Of a DNA stretch of 64,000 bases, positions 38,216 to 50,881 are shown piece by piece (the first letter of the stretch is position 1; every line of letters starts with the position of its first letter). Under the pieces are notes generated by a model. That model did no database searches and was not told the DNA's origin. It saw nothing but the letters and a program-made list of their open reading frames with translations. The DNA is taken from NCBI RefSeq assembly GCF_040802235.1, contig NC_133157.1:21655501-21719500 (forward strand), given 5' to 3'. Source of the DNA: Manis javanica. Taxonomy: Eukaryota > Chordata > Mammalia > Pholidota > Manidae. Made by a program: the position numbers and the translations under genes.

Positions 38216-39531
38216 ACCCAGGTGGAAGTGGACTCCACTCATTTGTGTGGCACAGTATGCATGTTTATGTGACTTTCCTGCTCTGCAGTGTGGTGTCAGA
38301 GAAAATAAAATAAAGATTACATTATTGCAAGGTCCACAGTTTGCAGCAGCAAGTGCATACAGCCCATGAGATTTGAGGATGCTGGTAAATGAATACGTGA
38401 TGATATAACCCCGGGTAGAAGAGACATCTATGAGAACAGAGAATTAAATGAGGTCCTGATGGGGGTCAGTGGAAGGGAGAGCAGAGAGGAGTTAAGGACC
38501 AGAGAACTTGATTATGTTGGTGATGGCTATGCAGTGGGAGTGAGGGGCCAGAGAGCTGGACTCTGTTCTAGCTGAGAGACAGATGGAGTTTGTGCCTTCT
38601 ATGTGGAGGCTGATCATGAGTGTGGGAAGCTGCCTTCTTCATCAGAATTGGATATAAAAGTGTCCATGTTTAGAGTGTGGAACTTAAGATTTCAAATACA
38701 GGCCACTTCCTGGGGGTGACAAGGTCATTAATCGGGTAGGCTGATAAAGAGTTCAAGTAAACATCAGTGGACTTGCGGAGGTCAGAGGTGTAAAGATGAA
38801 GTGGCTAGTGGCTTTGTTTCATGGCTGTTCAAATCCGTGTAGACGATGGTAGGAGGAGGGGTGGAGAGAAAGATAATGAGTCTGGAATCAAAGTCTTTGA
38901 AAAATAGTGGGGATGCAGTGTGTGCCTAGAATGAGTAGAGGACTTTATGAATAGAGTGAAGGACGGAATGATTAGAATAGGAAAAACCTTCATGAAATGA
39001 AAGATTTTGCACAGGAATGCAAAACACAATGGCTTAAAAGCAGCAACAAGGGCTAGGAGATTAACCATGGGTGCTGGCAGGTTTGTAGACATGAAGTGGA
39101 GAAAAGAAATAGCTTCCAGTTAAGCAGAGGTGTCAATCAGGTTTGAAAAGTCGCTCAGGAAAATCAAGTTTGAAATAAGTCAAAAGGGCAGAAGTGTCTG
39201 CAAAGAGGTTAGAGATAAAAAGTATGTTGGGTTCTACCAAAATTGTTTTAAAGACACAGGGAAAAGATTTTAGAGGGAATTCCCTTGCGGAAAGAAGTCA
39301 GAGTGGAGTAAATAAAGATCTGCATAAAGGCAAGAAAATGGGAATGGATAGTGCATTAAAGGCTTGCCTTTAGTTAATGGCAGAAATAGGAGGTGTGGGC
39401 TGAACTGCCTCAAGGCTGTGTTTTGAACTGAACGACTGCCGAACCTTCCGGTAAGCAGGAGGCTCTACTGCCTGCTTCAACGTGTACCAAGTCAACTTTC
39501 AAATTGGGAGATGATCGTTGCCCCCACTCAC

Positions 39532-39683
39532 TCATCTTCACTTGCAGAGCTCCACAACTCTCCGCAGCTCCTCCTACGCCATTGTTGGCTATGCAGCAGT
39601 AGATGCCATCATCACTGTCCTCCACGCTCAGGATGGTGAGGAGCTGCCCATTCTCCCGAATGCTGTACCGGGTGTCAAAGAGC
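39532..39683 (-). CDS. MUSK: MUSK coding exon 3: second half of Ig1
   Basis: This exon completes Lys69, encodes residues 70-119 and gives the first base of codon 120. It contains the DSDDGIYCC motif of an Ig fold. Cys98, Cys99 and Cys112 are all present, so both the canonical disulfide (49-99) and the extra Ig1 disulfide (98-112) known in MUSK can form. Leu83 and Ile96, the hydrophobic surface residues implicated in Ig1 dimerisation and agrin response, are kept. Two changes from the human protein as I recall it are Ile at 100 (Thr in human) and Ala at 109 (Val in human). The acceptor is ccctgcag at 39684. The donor gtgagt at 39531 leaves phase 1. Confidence 0.97.
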
Positions 39684-40099
39684 CTGCAGGGCACAGAGCA
39701 AGGTGGCAGGTTAGGGGCACATGTGAGATTTTCCTGCTATGGTTAAACGGATCAAACAGATGACTTGCCAGGTGGAGGAAGTAGATGCAGAGTAAGAGGA
39801 AACCCGAATGAGTTCTGAATAATAGAACAACCTTATTTGGTAATAGAAAACTAACATTACATTTGAATCTTTCCTAGGCTCCAATAATCAAAGTACCACT
39901 AGGTCCTTCAAAAATGCTTTCAAAAGTTGATGTCCATGGATAAGACCAAATGTAAAGTTTGTTCAGGAAGGTATGTTATAACCAAGTTATATGAGTCTTC
40001 TCCCTATAATTACTGGGAAGTAGTAGCCAGATAATGAACAGGCACACACATAAATGTGACTGGCAGAAAGACTTAAATATTTGTAGAAGTAACTAACAA

Positions 40100-40205
40100 T
40101 TAATAGTATTTATTCATTATTAAACAAATATTACTTGAGTGCCTAATAAGTGTCAGGCACAGTTGTAGTTCCTTGGTATACTTAGGGATACAAAACAGCT
40201 TCAAG
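40100..40205 (-). repeat. L2 LINE 3' end fragment
   Basis: 'attacttgagtgcctaataa' followed by 'gtgtcaggcacagttgtagt' and 'cttagggatacaaaacagct' is the reverse complement of the L2 terminus. Confidence 0.65.
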
Positions 40206-40349
40206 ATGTAAAATTGTGTGTTATGTGTATTATCTCATTAAGTTACAAGCAAACCGTTGTGGAGGGAATTGGGGAAACAGAATCCTTGAGGGAAGCATCA
40301 ATATAAAAGTGAGTTTTATGACCAAATAAAGATTCTTTAGGCAAAATGT

Positions 40350-40838
40350 GTATATTAGGCAGAATAATGGTCCCCCCAAATCCATGTCTTAATGGCTAGA
40401 ACCTGTACATATGTTACCTTAAGTGGCAAAAGGGATTTTGCAGATGTCAAAGATTTTAAAATAGAGTATCATGGCTTATCCAGATGGGCCCAATGTAATC
40501 ACAAGGGTCCTTAAAAAATGGAAGAGGAAAGCAGAAGAAATCAGAGAAGGAGAGGTGTTAAACGGAGGCAGAGGGCGGAGTGATGTGACTGTTAGCTTTG
40601 AAAATGGAGGAAGGGACCAAGGAATGCAGGCAACCCCCAGAAGCTGGAGAAGATAAGAAATCAGATTGTTCTCTAGTGCCTCCAGCAAGAATGCCCCCTG
40701 TCAACACCTTGATCTTAGCTCAGAGAGACCTGTTCCAGACTTTTGACCTCCAGAACTTTAAGATAATAAATTTGTGTTGTTTCAAGCCACTAAGTTTGCA
40801 GTAATTTGTTACAGTAGAAATAGGAAACTAATGCAATG
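40350..40838 (+). mobile_element. MLT1-type (ERVL-MaLR) solo LTR relic
   Basis: Nearly full-length old LTR with the ordered landmarks 'ggcagaataatggtcccccc', 'aagggattttgcagatgtca', 'gggcccaatgtaatcacaag', 'ggaatgcaggcaacccccag' and 'aagccactaagtttgcagta', ending 'ggaaactaatgca'. It includes an AATAAA-type signal ('agataataaatttgtg'). No internal retroviral region is attached. Inactive. Confidence 0.85.
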
Positions 40839-41004
40839 TGAAAACAAAAAAAGGAAAGGAGACAGATTCTTGATTTTCTAATCTTGATAAGTGGCTACCT
40901 TCATATATTGATCTTTAAGAGGAACAAAGAGATGTATGAAATTTTGATCTAATGCAAGGAGGATAATACAATCCTGGGTAGTTCATTAAATCACATTAAA
41001 TAAC

Positions 41005-41043
41005 AAGTTTTCATGGAAAACATTAAGTTTTCATGGAAAAAAT
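41005..41043. repeat. 20-bp tandem duplication
   Basis: 'aagttttcatggaaaacatt' occurs twice in a row; the second copy is identical for about 16 bases before drifting in its A-rich end. Confidence 0.9.
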
Positions 41044-41164
41044 ATAAACTTTGGAGTATTTTACAGTTGTCCTTGTGGGCCAAGAGTTCAGCCATTCTGG
41101 AAAATATAAAGTTTTCCAGACTTATAATCTGTTGCATGAGAAATACTCAAGTATTGATAATTTT

Positions 41165-41375
41165 TAAAATAGAAAACTTTTAAGAACAGTTGTAGATTTA
41201 TAGAAAAATTGAGAAGATACTATAGATTATTCCCATATATCCACCACATCAGTATCTGCTATTGTTAACATCTTAGATTAGTGTGGTACATTAATTATAA
41301 TTAATGACCCAATATTGATACATTATTAACTAAAATCATAGGTAACATGCAATATGGTCCCACTGTGGTCCCATG
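41165..41375 (+). repeat. Old L1-derived fragment
   Basis: 'acagttgtagatttatagaa' with 'attgagaagatactatagat' and 'attaatgacccaatattgat' belongs to the same sequence type as 21195-21342. Confidence 0.5.
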
Positions 41376-41379
41376 CACT

Positions 41380-41710
41380 CTACCAAAGAAACACACTTAA
41401 AATCAATGTCTGTTGAGCAGGCTAACTGCAAGCCAAGCCGTGGCCAGGTATACTTGTTACTGCACCCCTCCAACAGGGCAAGAATATGCCATTGGCTTCG
41501 AGGACCCTTTACCTATACGTCCTTGCTCAACAGCACCTCTGGTCTTTGTAAGAATAGCCCAGTGGGGGAGTCTGACACATGAGAGAGAGACTGAACATAG
41601 AAACATGGAGTCAATGAAGATTCCTAACTTACCCACTTCTTTCTCCTTGTTTTGATGTATTTTAAATTGATTTAATAAACTTCTCTTCAAGCCTCTTAAT
41701 TTGAGCCTTC
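41380..41710 (+). mobile_element. Possible LTR fragment, unclassified
   Basis: Ends with 'gatttaataaacttctcttc' and 'aagcctcttaatttg', resembling the poly(A)-signal region of a mammalian endogenous retroviral LTR. It is flanked by old L1 text on the left. I cannot place it in a family, and no retroviral genes are present. Confidence 0.3.
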
Positions 41711-42481
41711 CTATTCTGGGACAGCACAGGGTAATCCATATTATAACATATATAAAAGAAGAACACCTTAAATTTCAGTCAGAGGTGAGTGAAAAGAAGG
41801 ATGTAATTTTTTCCCCATCCCAGTTCACGGACCCCTGTCTAAAGGTGCCAGTGTAAGCCCTCTACCCCTAATGCAAGCCATATTGTTTGCTTGGAAGCCA
41901 GTGTTGTCCTTTGCTATAGATTTTTTAGAGTATTTTTGATCAATTTTGATTATAACTATTGTAATGAGGAAAGGACAGCACAACCTTTATATGCCAAATG
42001 GGAATTTTATCTGTTTGGAGGCTGCCTCACTATAGGTCAGGAGTCTTTTCTGATTTTCAGAAGAAAAAGTCAGCCCTAGAGGCCAGATTCCTAGACAACA
42101 TACTTCACTTTATTTGGGATATCAGAAGTACAGAAGAGGCTGGTCCCTGTGAATTCCCCTGCATGTCCTGGAACATGAGCCTCAAACTCAGGATATCATG
42201 GTGCTTCCTAATGACTGTCAAACTTCCCCCAGGCCCTATCTGGGGTCCTCATCTGTGATCCCTGAAATTGGTCTGGCTTCCCCTTGTCAATTAAATCACT
42301 GTTTGGCTTTGAGCAATTCTCCTAACCTCGTTGAAGATCTTGTATTTATAGAATGGAGAAATTTGCATTTTAGGTATTCTAGGTGAACTTTTGTACTGCC
42401 AAGAGCTGTTATGACATTTATGACAAAGATAAATTACAAAGCAGGAGTGGGCATTCTTACCAGAAAAAGGCAGAATACTTA

Positions 42482-42676
<195 letters not shown>

Positions 42677-42939
42677 TCAGAGGCCACCACACACCTGAAT
42701 GAGAATTATACTCCCCATACCATTTGCCTAAAGGAAGGATGATTTTGCCTAGAGAATTTTGTTTCTACTTCCAAGCGAGGCATTTGAGAATCAAAAGAGA
42801 AGCTCTCAGAAACCTTCCCGGTGGCAGCCAGGAGGCATCTTTGGAAGATGTGATAATCTGATGGGTTCTCTCCTAAATGCTCAAAAGGCAGCTAACTGCA
42901 CTGGAAAGAGAATCTGAACTCTTGTATGGCTAGAAGATC

Positions 42940-43118
42940 CTTCAGCTTTTGCACCTCTGTCTGCCGTCCTGTGCTCACTCCAGCCACTGGGCCCCCTGCA
43001 ATTACTGAGATCTGCAAATACTGAGCACACTCCTGCCTTCAGGCCTCTGCCTCAGCAGTACCCCCACCTGGCTTATTTGTACCCCCAATCTCATGGCTCA
43101 CTTTAGTTCAGGTGTCAA
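42940..43118 (+). repeat. L2 LINE relic
   Basis: 'tgctcactccagccactggg' and later 'ctcactttagttcaggtgtc' fit the L2 3' ORF region. It ends in an A-run at 43118-43131. Confidence 0.55.
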
Positions 43119-43499
43119 AAAAAAAAAAAAGGACTTAGAATTTATTTTATATAAGTAGGGGCAGATCTCATTTTATGTGAAGCCCAAAGTTATATAATTT
43201 GGGGACCCCTTTAAGCATAAAACAAAATAAAAAAATGAATATAAAATATCCATGGGCCACCTAACACCAATCAACGCAGAGGGAAGTCTTAGTGGAAAGA
43301 GTAGCAATCTTAACAACTGTTGTTTAAAAATAATTTTCCCCAACTTTCATGATAATGTATGTTCATATAAACACATTGCTAGAACCCTCTGAGGGTCTTA
43401 GTAGGGGTTCTTGAAAATAAAATACTTCAAACTTTAAGCTTCATCAGATGTATAAAGAATTCACATCTGCATATGTAGAGTAGAAAATGATTCATTAAT

Positions 43500-44385
43500 A
43501 AGAGACAAAAGTCTTAAATAAAAAATGAGCAAAGGATCTGAACAGACATTTTCTCAAAGAATGGACAATAAGTATATGAATAGATGCTTGATATCATTAA
43601 CTATTAGGGAAACGTAAATCAAAACCACAATAATTACTTCACACATGCTAGAATGGCTATAATAATAATAAAAATGATAACAAATCTTGGGGAGGTGGTG
43701 GAAAAATTAAAACCTTTGTGCATTTCTGATAGGAATGTAAAATGGTGTAGCCACCGTTGAGAACAGTATGGTGGTCCCTCAAAAAATTAAACATAGGATA
43801 ACCATATGATCTAGCAATCCAGCTTTTGGATGTATACCCAAAAGTACTGAAAACAGAGATTCATATAGATATTTGTACACCTATGTGCATAGCAGCATTA
43901 TTCAACAATAGCCCCAAACTGGAAGGAACCCAAGTGTCTGCCAACAATTAATGTAAAAACAAAATTTGGTATATCCATCTAATGGAATAGTATTTGACAA
44001 TAAAAAGGAATGAAGTATTGAAACATGCTACAACATGGATGAAACCTGGAAACAATGAAGTGAAAGAGGCCAGTCTTCAGAACAACATACAGTGCAATTC
44101 CATTTGCATTGAAATGTCCAGAATAAGCAAATGTATAAAGCCAGAAAGTACACTAGTGATTGCCTAGGACTGGGGGAGAGGATGGAGGGATTAGGGGGTG
44201 ATGGATAGCGAAGGGGTACAGGATTTCTTTTAGGTGTAATGAAAATGTTACAAAAATTTATTCTGATGTTGAATGTATGCTATGAATTGCACACATTAAG
44301 TGGGTAGAGTGCATGGTGGCGTGGTATGTGAATTACCTCACATAGCTGTTATATTGCTGTTTTGTTGGTGTGTGTGTGTTTCACA
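43500..44385 (+). mobile_element. L1 LINE, ORF2 end and 3' UTR (old)
   Basis: Classical order of an old mammalian L1: 'gggaaacgtaaatcaaaacc', 'tagaatggctataataataa', 'atagcagcattattcaacaa', 'ctacaacatggatgaaacct', 'tagtgattgcctaggactgg', then a 3' UTR with 'aatgttacaaaaatttattc'. The frame is broken many times. Antisense to MUSK. Confidence 0.9.
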
Positions 44386-45169
44386 AAAAGAAAGACACCA
44401 GCAGGAGAGCCTGTAGAAGTTGTCCCTTCTCTCTTCCTGCCCTCCTATGAAATAAGGGTCACCTGGATTATAAGAGGTGGGGAAGGAAAAGGAGTTAGAA
44501 AGGAAGACAATGGGTTGAGATGGGATGCACCCCTCCTCAATGCTTCAGGAAACCCAAAGCAAAAGGGGCAGGGTCCAAGTCCCCCCAGGGCTGGGTGGTG
44601 TGAGAAAGAAAGTGCCAGAAGCTGTATTCAGGTGAGTCTGGAAATCTACCCCATTGCATAAACTCATTTAAAATAATTGTCATTATCACCACTTTGTTGT
44701 CATTATTATTATTTATCAGAAATCTATTTACTGTTTTCCATGTAACAGACAATGAGTTGACAAGAGGCAAAATTCTGCCTTATTAAGCACAATCCAGATA
44801 ACAAGGTAGGATAGATACAAAAAGTGATCAGCTATAAATAATCAGTTATGCCTACTTTCCTGGCTAATTTATTAATAATGCCCCTTATACTTCCAAAAAT
44901 GCCTGAGCTTAGACAATGAATTATATGGTCATTTTAGTTAAAATGTAAGGTGCAGACGAAAGTCAAATAAATAATATGAACAATGTTTTAGATGCAGGGG
45001 AGGGGGTGACAGCTTCATGAAACACCCAGAAAAAACTGGCACATTGCCCACAAAAAATGCATCCACTATCTAAACGAACCTTATATTTTCAATAAATTCA
45101 AAGGCAATCTCATCTGCTGAGAGTAAGAGAAAATGGTGGTTGGGAGTATTCCACTTAGCCCATATCTCT

Positions 45170-45445
45170 CTCATCAATGTTATTCTTTTCTTAAAATTCA
45201 ATTTAAGTGTCATTTCTCCCCAACTTCCTTGACTTATTTGACAGACCCAAATGCCCTTTTCCTTAACCTTAGGTCATCCTATATATGTCACTCTTACAGC
45301 ACTTGTCATACAGATGCTATTTAAATGATCTGTTTTTGTCTTTGTCTCACATTCACTTATAAAAACCTTGAGCTTTGGGGCCAGGGACTATGTCTTAGAC
45401 CTCTCTATCCCCAGGGTTAGCACATTGACTGATGTATTGTTTAAT
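45170..45445 (+). repeat. L2 LINE relic, 3' region
   Basis: 'ttcaatttaagtgtcatttc' followed by 'ataaaaaccttgagctttgg' and 'ctctatccccagggttagca' is the L2 3' order. Confidence 0.75.
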
Positions 45446-46124
45446 TGAGCTAAACTGTGTTTCTGAGGCCTCTTACAAAAATCATAAATTTTTTAAGAAG
45501 GTTGAAAGAGAGCAGAATTTTTAGGTAAAATGACATCTTTTGTATATAAGTGTCAAGGCCCTCCTTTTCCCAACTTTCCACTTAAATAACCATTAAAATA
45601 TACAGAATACAGGACAAAGAAATAAAGAAGTGAGAGGTATTAAAGAATAGTTAAGAGACATAAAGTGTAGATTGACAGGCACCAATATGCTTTTAATAGG
45701 AGTTCCAGAAAAATAAACTAGAGGGACTGGCCTAGAAGTAATGTGTAAAGGGATAAATACCTGATCATTTTTCAAAACTGAAAATAAAAAAGCGAATATT
45801 CAGGTTGAAAGTTCCCACCAAGCATCAAGCCAGATAAAGAGAAAGATAAATTGGTCTTTGGATTAAAACTATAGAACGTTAAAGACAAAATAAAATCTTA
45901 AGCCCAACTAGAAAGAAAAGATCAGTTACCCTAATAGGAATGCCAGTTAGGGTGACCTGATATTATTCAGCAACAATTGATACCAAAAGGCAATAGACTA
46001 ATATCTTTAAAGGGCTGAGAAAAAAATAACTATAGATAATCATTTTTAAATGAATACAAAATAAAGACACAAATGAATGGTGAGAGTGTTTACCACTCAG
46101 ATCTCTGAAACCATTGCTGAAGTA

Positions 46125-46310
46125 TATAAACTCAGTAAGAAAAAATTTATACCCAAAAGAAAGGGGTGAAGGGTTAAAAACAATAGTAGGCAGAGATGGT
46201 GGTGAAATATAACTGTGATTTTTTAACCTACTATGTAATAGTAAAACACAAACCACTCATTTTTGTCATTAAAACAAAGTGGAACTAACATTCTAGACAA
46301 ACAAAAGAAG
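46125..46310 (+). repeat. Large inverted repeat, left arm (186 bp)
   Basis: The reverse complement of 46764-46949 aligns over the full 186 bp without gaps. I count 12 mismatches, about 94% identity. The spacer is 453 bp. Outside the arms the two flanks do not resemble each other. Confidence 0.93.
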
Positions 46311-46763
46311 ATGAAAGTTCAGGGAAGAAGTTCAGCACATAGTTAAAACATGCTAAGCTCTTTACTGTAAACAGGAAGATGACAAATACTGAGTAACTAC
46401 AAACATGGGCAGAAAAATATATGGTTCAACACATATGTGAAAATGTAATTAATAGAATAGATTTAAAGGCAAAGTCTCCAAAGAAGCAAGAGAAAAAGAA
46501 AAAAGAGGGACTAGAACTCTATCAACCAGAAGGAGAAGAAGAAAAGGAGACTAAGTCAAACCAAGAAAAGGCATGACTCATAGATGACAGAAAATAATGT
46601 GGAAGAAATATGCCCAAATATGTCAGGAATCACAGTAAATGCCACTGGTATAAATTGACCTCTGAAAAGACAAACACTATCATACAGGATAAAAAAACAC
46701 AAAAGATACACCTAGATAAATTAATTTAGAAATGTTGAAAATAAAGAAAAGGGAAAATGTATA

Positions 46764-46949
46764 CTTCCATTGTTTGTCTAGAATTTTAGTTCCACTTTGT
46801 TTTAAAGACAAAAATGAGCGGGTTGTGTTTTACTATTCCATAGTAGGTTAAAAAATCACAATTATATTTCACTACCATCTCTGCCTACTATTGTTTTTAA
46901 CCCTTCATCCTTTTCTTTTGGGTATAAATTTTTTCTTGCTGAGTTTATA
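46764..46949 (-). repeat. Large inverted repeat, right arm (186 bp)
   Basis: Partner of 46125-46310. For example, 'tctagacaaacaa' in the left arm reappears as 'ttgtttgtctaga' here, and 'gtaggcagagatggt' has its complement around 46875-46890. Confidence 0.93.
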
Positions 46950-47689
46950 CAAAACAAACACTACTCAAAGTGACAAAATGATAAAGTAGTGCTAATGTAA
47001 GAAGAGTGGAATAGAAAGTCATAAATGTTTATAGGATGAAGAGAAACACTAATTATAAAAGGAAAAGTCCATCAGGAATGTATAACAATATGAAGCTTAA
47101 TTATTTTAAAACATAGACTTGAAATAAAGAAAGCCAAGAGTAAAATTAAAATGACCAGAAGACATTACAATGAAGTAATAGGCTCCTAAATTTGAGAGAG
47201 AATGCAAGAATGAATGAATACAAAAATGTTACAAGTATTTATCCCTAAGTATGAGCATTATGTATAATTTTGTATTTTTGTTTTTGCTGTCTTTATAGGG
47301 CTAAAAAATGAATACCTATTATATTTATAATAAAGTTACAGCACATAAATTCAAGTGCCACACAGAAATATTAACTTTCCAAATGCAATGGAAGCAACTG
47401 TTTAATTGATAGCAAAGTTTAAGAAAGTCAATCTCTTAAGAAAAGGCATATTTTTCTAAACAACAAATGAATGAAATAAGCAATAAGTTGTATAATCACA
47501 TGGATGTCAAGAAATAAAAACAAAAATTATTACATTTAGTTTGTGGAATGCAGATAATAAGAGGCCCAAAGTTTAACTGATAATATTGAATGCTTTCATT
47601 GTTTAAAAAGAAAGACCACGGAGTAACTAGGCAATGAGAGGCTGTGGCACAGGGCTTGAATTCATCTCCCTGCCCTATCATTTCCCATT

Positions 47690-47845
47690 TCCACCAAGTC
47701 CCATAACTAGTGCCTTGGCATCTTCAGTGATAGAGATGATAATAAAGCCACCACATAGGCTTGTCACAAGGATTAATTAAATGAATATATGTAAAGCATC
47801 TAAAATTGTCCTTGGCCTATATGGAATGGTTTGTGTTGTTTGATT
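47690..47845 (-). repeat. MIR SINE relic
   Basis: 'gcttgtcacaaggattaatt' followed by 'aaatgaatatatgtaaagca' and 'ttgtccttggcctatatgga' is a reverse-complement MIR. Confidence 0.65.
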
Positions 47846-48547
47846 CTATAATTTAGAAATAGAAGCCTGAGCTGTGCAATTGCTTTCCTGGTCTCTGGAT
47901 TACCTGCAAATTTACCATTAATATTTACTTCTGGGAATCTATCCCAAGAAAATAACCTCAAAATGGAAATAATCTCAAAAAGTTACATAGATGACTTTCT
48001 TTGTACCAGATTGGTTGTACTAAATTGTACTAATCTTAGAAGAGGAGTTAAGCACCCAGTTTTGTCTTCTAACTGTGGTCTGCTGGAGTGGCACTTACTG
48101 CCTTGCAAGAGCCATAATTTTGCAGGAATTTTGTAAGACAAAGACAATTGTTAAGTACAGCATTATGAAAAACTATATTATACAAATTTATAATAAATAG
48201 ATTAAGTTAAAAACAAAGTAATAGTACTGAAAATTTATCACTTCCTAGTTATTTTGCTACATTTTACTATCATTTATGTTCTTGAGATTATTTACATCTA
48301 CACAAATGCAGAAGTGACAAAAATAACATACTACTAATACATGCAATGAGGTGACACAAACTCTGTTGAGATAAGTTGAGATCAAACAAGTAAATCTTAC
48401 AATGTCTTGGCAAGCTTAGACATGGAGAAATATATGAGGTGTTATTAAGAACTTTATTAAGTTAAATTAACACCTTCCCATAATGTTCAGTGACATGATA
48501 GTCTTACATGATGTTTGACTCTGTTTTTAAAAATTTTAGCATCTAAA

Positions 48548-48790
48548 ATGATTAAGACCCTGGTATGGGCCATGCATTGTGTTTTCCATTCATTATCTCA
48601 TTGATTTATTGCAACAGACATAAAGGCAGATACTATTATTACTGTCATGTGCAGATGAGGAATAGGGGCCAAGAATGGTTAAATGAGTTGTCTAAACGTA
48701 ACAAAAGTAGAAAGTGATAGACCTGAACTTCAAGGTTCAGGCTGGGTTTGAAGTTTCTACCTTTTAATTCTGAGCCATACTATGTCTTTA
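48548..48790 (+). repeat. MIR SINE relic
   Basis: 'tatgggccatgcattgtgtt', 'ccattcattatctcattgat' and 'gcagatgaggaataggggcc' form the MIR order, with a recognisable 3' part. Confidence 0.75.
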
Positions 48791-49799
48791 GCATAGTACT
48801 ATTTATGCACAAATGGGGAAAAAATAAGATTTACATCAATATCAATTTCAATAGGCAGAATAGACTTGGTTAAATCCACTTTGCCCATATTCCAAAATTA
48901 CCCAAACAAATCTGCTTTCAAATTTTTATTGACACAATCACACAGTTGTATTTAATGACAGTTGTTGACTTAGCAGACTGTCTCTTATTTACTTTCATTC
49001 TCCTACCCAGCTTTCATCTCAGCCAGAGCCTGTTTAAACTAGGACACGATTTCTTCCTTCAATCCAAGGACCACACAAATAACAAATACATGAAAATGAA
49101 CAGAACACTTTTCTGGACCCAAAGAGTAACTTAACCTGAATACTAACTTCTTGATGAGAAGACATGATATTACCCTTTTAGGGGCTCTAACGCATGGCCA
49201 TTGACATACTTTCTGATTGAATAGTTGCTGATTAACATGAAGAATGAGTGAGTGAACAAAGAAGTCAGGTGTATTTGCTCCTTTCTGTTTTAGCAAAATT
49301 AGGGCTTGGAACATATTCCTTGACTTGGAACCATATTCATGCTTTTCTAAATCATGAACACAGTATTGTTTTTCAGTATGAGAAAACACTTTGGTATCAG
49401 AAATTTTTTTAATCTCCCAAAGAGGATATTCAGTATTGCTCATCACTATTTTTGCATCTTAGAAACTGACACATTTATTCTATTGGTGATAAAATAAAAT
49501 GTTACTCTTTATGATGATGTCTTAATGTGCAAGAGTTCATTGATGATCTCAGTAATCACTTATTAAGGCTGTGCCATTAATCTCTTGTCACAGAACATAC
49601 TCTCAGTCCTTCCCTCAGGAATGGCACAGAACCATTCAGGAGTTCCAGCCCAGTCTGTTAGAATATCTGACATTGCCTCTCCTGGGGGCATTCCTTTGGG
49701 TTAAGACAGGGTCTCATAGGGACCCAGCTAAAATGTGCATGCTACCTAGCAGTGATCATTTCACCAGTCATTGGCAATCCTGAGGCACAGTACGTAACG

Positions 49800-49880
49800 T
49801 TATATGTTGAGCACTGGTAAGCCCTTCTTCATTTTATGAGAAAACAGGCTTGCAGAGACTCTGTGCTTTTGTTAAAGACA
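49800..49880 (+). repeat. MIR SINE fragment
   Basis: 'tatgttgagcactggtaagc' followed by 'ttcattttatgagaaaacag' suggests a decayed MIR core. Confidence 0.35.
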
Positions 49881-50827
49881 CAGAGAAAGACATTGGAAAT
49901 CAGGAAAGGGAACTTCATTTTAACATTCTCTTCCAGGCTTTAAACGTCCTCATTTCACTTTCATTATACAACCTAGACTGCATGGCATGTTGCCATATAA
50001 TCTCAACTCCCTTACTCTTCAGTCCTTTAGCTGCACTGACTCTGGAAAGCATCAATCTTGCACTGATCCTACCAGAGGTCCTTGCTGCTCCTATGCTCAC
50101 ATAGTATTGTTGTATAAAGTGCGACAATGGTGCAGATCAGATCAGGGCCACTAGAAAGGCTCAGGCCCCAGCCCCAGCTGGGTCCTCAGCACGACCCGTG
50201 TGTCCTACATTCTCCCGTGCCCTCCTCTCATCTTCCCGAAAGGGACCACTTCCTTCCTGTCTTCTAATCAACCCTCATTTGTCACTTCCCCCCAGTGACC
50301 TCAAGTCATATTTCACCGAGAAGTTGCCTACTTCACCTTTGGAAGCATGTTAGAAATCCTGACATTTCTGCTCTTTCTTTCTGCTCTTTAACGTCATTAA
50401 TATTTAAAGCAACCATGTTTCTCCAAACATGCAATGAGTTACTCTTTCAGTGCACAGCAATATAAAACATTCACCCAGGACTTGGTGTCTGGATTTCAGT
50501 GACAGCTGTGCCCCCTCTGACTTAGTTATAAGTCGCATCAGTGAATCCTATCCTTGTATACATATGATTTAGAAGAGGAAGTTACTCAAATATATCTAAG
50601 GACAAATCACTTAGACTCAAAAATTTCTAGACATGGTAGTAAATGGTATAATTTTAAAAGGGAAATTTGGACAGTAGTTCTTTGTGCATATGAAACAAAT
50701 TCAATGCTGCTTCCCTGAATTCCTACACTCCTACAGAAATTAAATCACACCATACACTTAATACTCCCTAATAAAGCCTTAAATATTGAAGTAGGTGGTT
50801 AAGGCAAGTATTCCATGAAACAAGACT

Positions 50828-50881
50828 GGCTACTTTCCTATACGCTGGTTTGTGTGGCTACTTTCCTATACGCTGGTTTGT
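50828..50881. repeat. 28-bp tandem duplication
   Basis: The unit beginning 'ggctactttcctatacgctg' and ending 'gtttgtgt' is followed directly by a second copy that matches perfectly for 26 bases. It is not a microsatellite, and its perfect identity implies a recent origin. Confidence 0.95.

Larger units (their letters stand above)
45895..47000 (+). repeat. A-rich ancient L1-like relic containing an inverted repeat
   Basis: A-rich text with phrases such as 'tctagacaaacaaaagaaga' resembles decayed L1/HAL1 sequence. The segment is partly duplicated in inverted orientation (see the arms at 46125 and 46764). The family call is tentative. Confidence 0.4.

Noticed and set aside
49039-49446. Open frame of 135 codons on the minus strand in intron 1
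   Set aside because: No similarity I can recognise, no supporting signals, and a length within chance for 64 kb of sequence read in six frames.
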